Made by a program: the position numbers and the translations under genes. From assembly GCA_017503725.1 (NCBI GenBank), contig JAFVSL010000008.1:178648-242647 (forward strand): a stretch of 64,000 bases of DNA. Reading direction: 5' to 3'. Below are positions 62,564-64,000 of this stretch, piece by piece. The notes beneath the pieces were generated by a model. The model made no database searches. It saw nothing but the letters and a program-made list of their open reading frames with translations, and had not been told where the DNA came from. Origin of the DNA: Alphaproteobacteria bacterium. Lineage in GTDB: Bacteria > Pseudomonadota > Alphaproteobacteria > Rs-D84. Numbering within the stretch: the first letter of the stretch is position 1; each line of letters opens with the position of its first letter.

Positions 62564-62887
62564 ATGAAGGCTTTTTTTGCTGGTGTTGTAATGGTAGCAT
62601 TATTTGTTCTAGGTATAGTTCAATTTGGTGCATTGGTTAGTTTCTTTCACAATTGGTTTGACGGTTATATGTTTTTATCAGTTGTATTTGCATCGTTTAT
62701 TACGGGAATACCTCTTTTGGCCACAATCCTTGGTATACTTGGAGCTGTTAATGCTTGGGGCATGAATGTTTTTCTAGCTATACTGTTGTTTTGTCCGTTG
62801 CTGATAATTTATATCCCGATGATTTTAGGAATTCCTGTGGCTATTATCTTTGACAAGATTAAAAATTTGGGTAAGAATGTACAGTAA
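62564..62887 (+). CDS. Small membrane protein
   Basis: The 107-residue protein is almost entirely hydrophobic with three or four helices (FFAGVVMVALFVLGIVQFG, VFASFITGIPLLATILGILG, FLAILLFCPLLIIYIPMILG). It follows the previous gene by 12 nt with AAGGATTTG. Function unknown; probably part of the membrane platform of the operon. Confidence 0.6.
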   Translation: MKAFFAGVVMVALFVLGIVQFGALVSFFHNWFDGYMFLSVVFASFITGIPLLATILGILGAVNAWGMNVFLAILLFCPLLIIYIPMILGIPVAIIFDKIKNLGKNVQ

Positions 62888-62934
62888 GTTTGTTAGTTGT
62901 AATAAATTCTGTACTTGCAAAAATGGGGTTTATA

Positions 62935-63498
62935 ATGAAAGGGTTTCTTGGTTTCTTCATAGGTTCTTTGGCTGCGATTGTTCTATACCACATATCTCCA
63001 ACCCTTTGTTTGGTTGTTTTACTTCCTATTGCTATTTACTATGCATTTTCTAGCAATAAGGAAAAAGCCCCTAAAAAAAGTGAGAAAAAGATTGAAAATG
63101 AACGTTCGATTATCGAGAGTATGAAGAGTGCCATCTCTACACACCCATCATATGTTGATTTGTCTGTAGAGGAAAAAAGGGATTGTTTGTTAAACTTGCA
63201 GGCAGAGGCAGAGGGGATTTTAATTGCAAGCAAAAGGCAAAAAGATAATTTTGATAAAATGCCAGATGGCATAGCTAAAAGAATCGAGTCACAAGTTATT
63301 GAAAAGTTTGCAACAACTGTTAAGGAAGCAGAGTTGCGTTCTATCGCAATTGGGGAAATGTTGGATGAGTTGAACATAGGAAAGGAAATCTCACAATCGG
63401 TCAACCAAAAGGATTCTGGAATTGAAAAAGTTAGCATCGGTGAGGTTACTACAGTTGCGGAAAACAAATCCTCTTGGATCGATGACGATGATGATTAA
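62935..63498 (+). CDS. Membrane-anchored helical protein, last gene of the operon
   Basis: The 187-residue protein has two N-terminal hydrophobic segments (GFLGFFIGSLAAIVLYHI, CLVVLLPIAIYYAF). A basic linker (KEKAPKKSEKKIENE) and a long cytoplasmic helical region with coiled-coil character follow, ending in five Asp. ATG 62935 has GGGG upstream; ATG 62923 is an alternative. The soluble helix may dock the Hsp70 or J-like partner, which is inference only. Confidence 0.6.
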   Translation: MKGFLGFFIGSLAAIVLYHISPTLCLVVLLPIAIYYAFSSNKEKAPKKSEKKIENERSIIESMKSAISTHPSYVDLSVEEKRDCLLNLQAEAEGILIASKRQKDNFDKMPDGIAKRIESQVIEKFATTVKEAELRSIAIGEMLDELNIGKEISQSVNQKDSGIEKVSIGEVTTVAENKSSWIDDDDD

Positions 63499-63510
63499 GA
63501 AATACTTCTG

Positions 63511-63539
63511 TTGATTTTTTGTTCGTTTTGTGATATAAT
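63511..63539 (+). promoter_or_regulatory. Promoter with extended -10 before the terminal methyltransferase
   Basis: TTGATT at 63511-63516, 17-nt spacer, TATAAT at 63534-63539, with TGA directly before it (TGATATAAT at 63531). Confidence 0.65.
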
Positions 63540-63553
63540 GCCTGGCATCAGCG

Positions 63554-63576
63554 GACGGTTTTAAGCCGTCTTTTTT
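63554..63576 (+). terminator. Terminator hairpin just after the promoter
   Basis: GACGG at 63554-63558 pairs with 63566-63570, followed by T6. It probably ends the Hsp70 operon. From the local promoter it would be met after only about 10-30 nt. Confidence 0.7.
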
Positions 63577-63581
63577 ATTCT

Positions 63582-63607
63582 GCCCTGGCTCTGTGCTGGG
63601 GCTTTTT
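63582..63607 (+). terminator. Second terminator-like hairpin
   Basis: GCCCTGGC at 63582-63589 pairs with 63595-63602 (two G-U), followed by T5. It stands 36 nt before the methyltransferase start, so read-through of both hairpins is needed from the promoter at 63511. Confidence 0.6.
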
Positions 63608-63643
63608 CTATGCGAGGTTTATATGTCTGGAAGGAGAGCTGGC

Positions 63644-64000
63644 ATGCAGCGTGCCAAAAACACTAAAAACGATGAATTCTATACCCAGTATCAGGATATC
63701 GCTGCCGAATGTGACCATTACCTGGATCAGTTTAGGAATAAGGTCATATACTGTAATTGTGATACTGAGTGCAGCAATTTTGTGCGTTACTTTTTGAATC
63801 TAAAATCCCAGGGGATTATTCGTGATGTCATCTGGTCTGGTGGTCTGGGTGGCATTGACTTTCGAAGTCCGGAATCAGTTGCTATGTTGCAGCAGGCGGA
63901 TGTGGTTGTTACCAATCCGCCTTTTTCTTTGTTCCGGCAATATGTGGCCCAGTTGATTGAATCAGGCAAGCAGTTCCTGATCCTGGGCAATCAAAACGCT
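63644..64000 (+). CDS. EcoRI-type adenine-specific DNA methyltransferase (partial, runs off window)
   Basis: 119 codons are present. NTKNDEFYTQYQDIAAE, KVIYCNCDTECSNFVRYFL, GGIDFRSPESVAMLQQADVV and the catalytic TNPPFSLFRQYVAQLIE match the EcoRI methylase family (NPPF motif, N6-adenine; M.EcoRI modifies GAATTC). AAGGAG 7 nt before ATG 63644 favours this start over ATG 63623. The target of this homologue cannot be inferred. A cognate nuclease, if any, lies outside the window. Confidence 0.85.
   Translation, partial: MQRAKNTKNDEFYTQYQDIAAECDHYLDQFRNKVIYCNCDTECSNFVRYFLNLKSQGIIRDVIWSGGLGGIDFRSPESVAMLQQADVVVTNPPFSLFRQYVAQLIESGKQFLILGNQNA

Overview
ORGANISM. The sequence looks like an uncultured, host-associated Gram-negative alphaproteobacterium; a gut RF32-like lineage is my inference, not a measurement. 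Supporting this are an intact S10/spc ribosomal cluster, OmpA-like and autotransporter outer-membrane proteins, many Sec-exported cysteine-rich proteins without clear relatives, and a secreted bile-salt-hydrolase/penicillin-acylase family enzyme. The housekeeping part is moderate in GC. The 43.3-64 kb part is visibly more AT-rich and uses codons such as AGG, AGA and ATA that are rare before it. LAYOUT. 1-12.15 kb: the end of tuf, then the S10 and spc operons (rpsJ to secY, including rpmD at 9878-10054). 12.15-20.4 kb: an alpha operon broken in two. rpsM-rpsK is followed by a terminator and a 5.2 kb cassette of four exported or unknown proteins, then rpoA and rplQ, each with its own promoter-like sequence. 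adk, rpmJ and rpsD are not in their common places. Every intergenic gap of about 43 nt or more in the ribosomal cluster contains an RNA hairpin of unrelated sequence without a U-run, whereas shorter gaps do not. 20.4-37.6 kb: envelope region with a methyltransferase-like protein, large cysteine-rich secreted proteins that share a C-x6-C...CGxDFxxC motif, an Asn-rich lipoprotein, an OmpA-domain protein and an ankyrin plus degenerate-subtilisin autotransporter. 37.7-43.2 kb: grpE, tpiA, a PpiD/SurA-like chaperone, a riboswitch-like leader in front of two small secreted Cys-rich proteins, the Ntn hydrolase and a DUF5662-like protein. 43.2-64 kb: accessory DNA. A 210-bp direct repeat (208 of 210 identical, offset exactly 5009 bp) begins with a promoter-driven 5' half of tRNA-Gln(CUG). 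It brackets a 5-kb island carrying a two-methyltransferase restriction-modification system and a GHKL-ATPase/nuclease-like protein. After the second copy come a glycoconjugate cluster (GT2, HAD, HprK-like, GT4, Nudix, NDK-like, GT4, GT61), a tight eight-gene Hsp70 / AAA+ / J-like / membrane-protein operon behind a long folded leader, and the start of an EcoRI-type adenine methyltransferase that runs off the end. HOW IT FITS. The left part is translation and secretion machinery in which mRNA structure may set individual gene output. The middle is an envelope programme whose genes often start from extended -10 (TGATATAAT) promoters. The right is a tRNA-anchored accessory zone with defence and surface-glycan genes and an uncharacterised membrane-linked chaperone machine, which is the best candidate here for an undescribed system. 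The other leading candidates are the tRNA-half tandem island and the attenuator-like leader at 40.5-40.7 kb.
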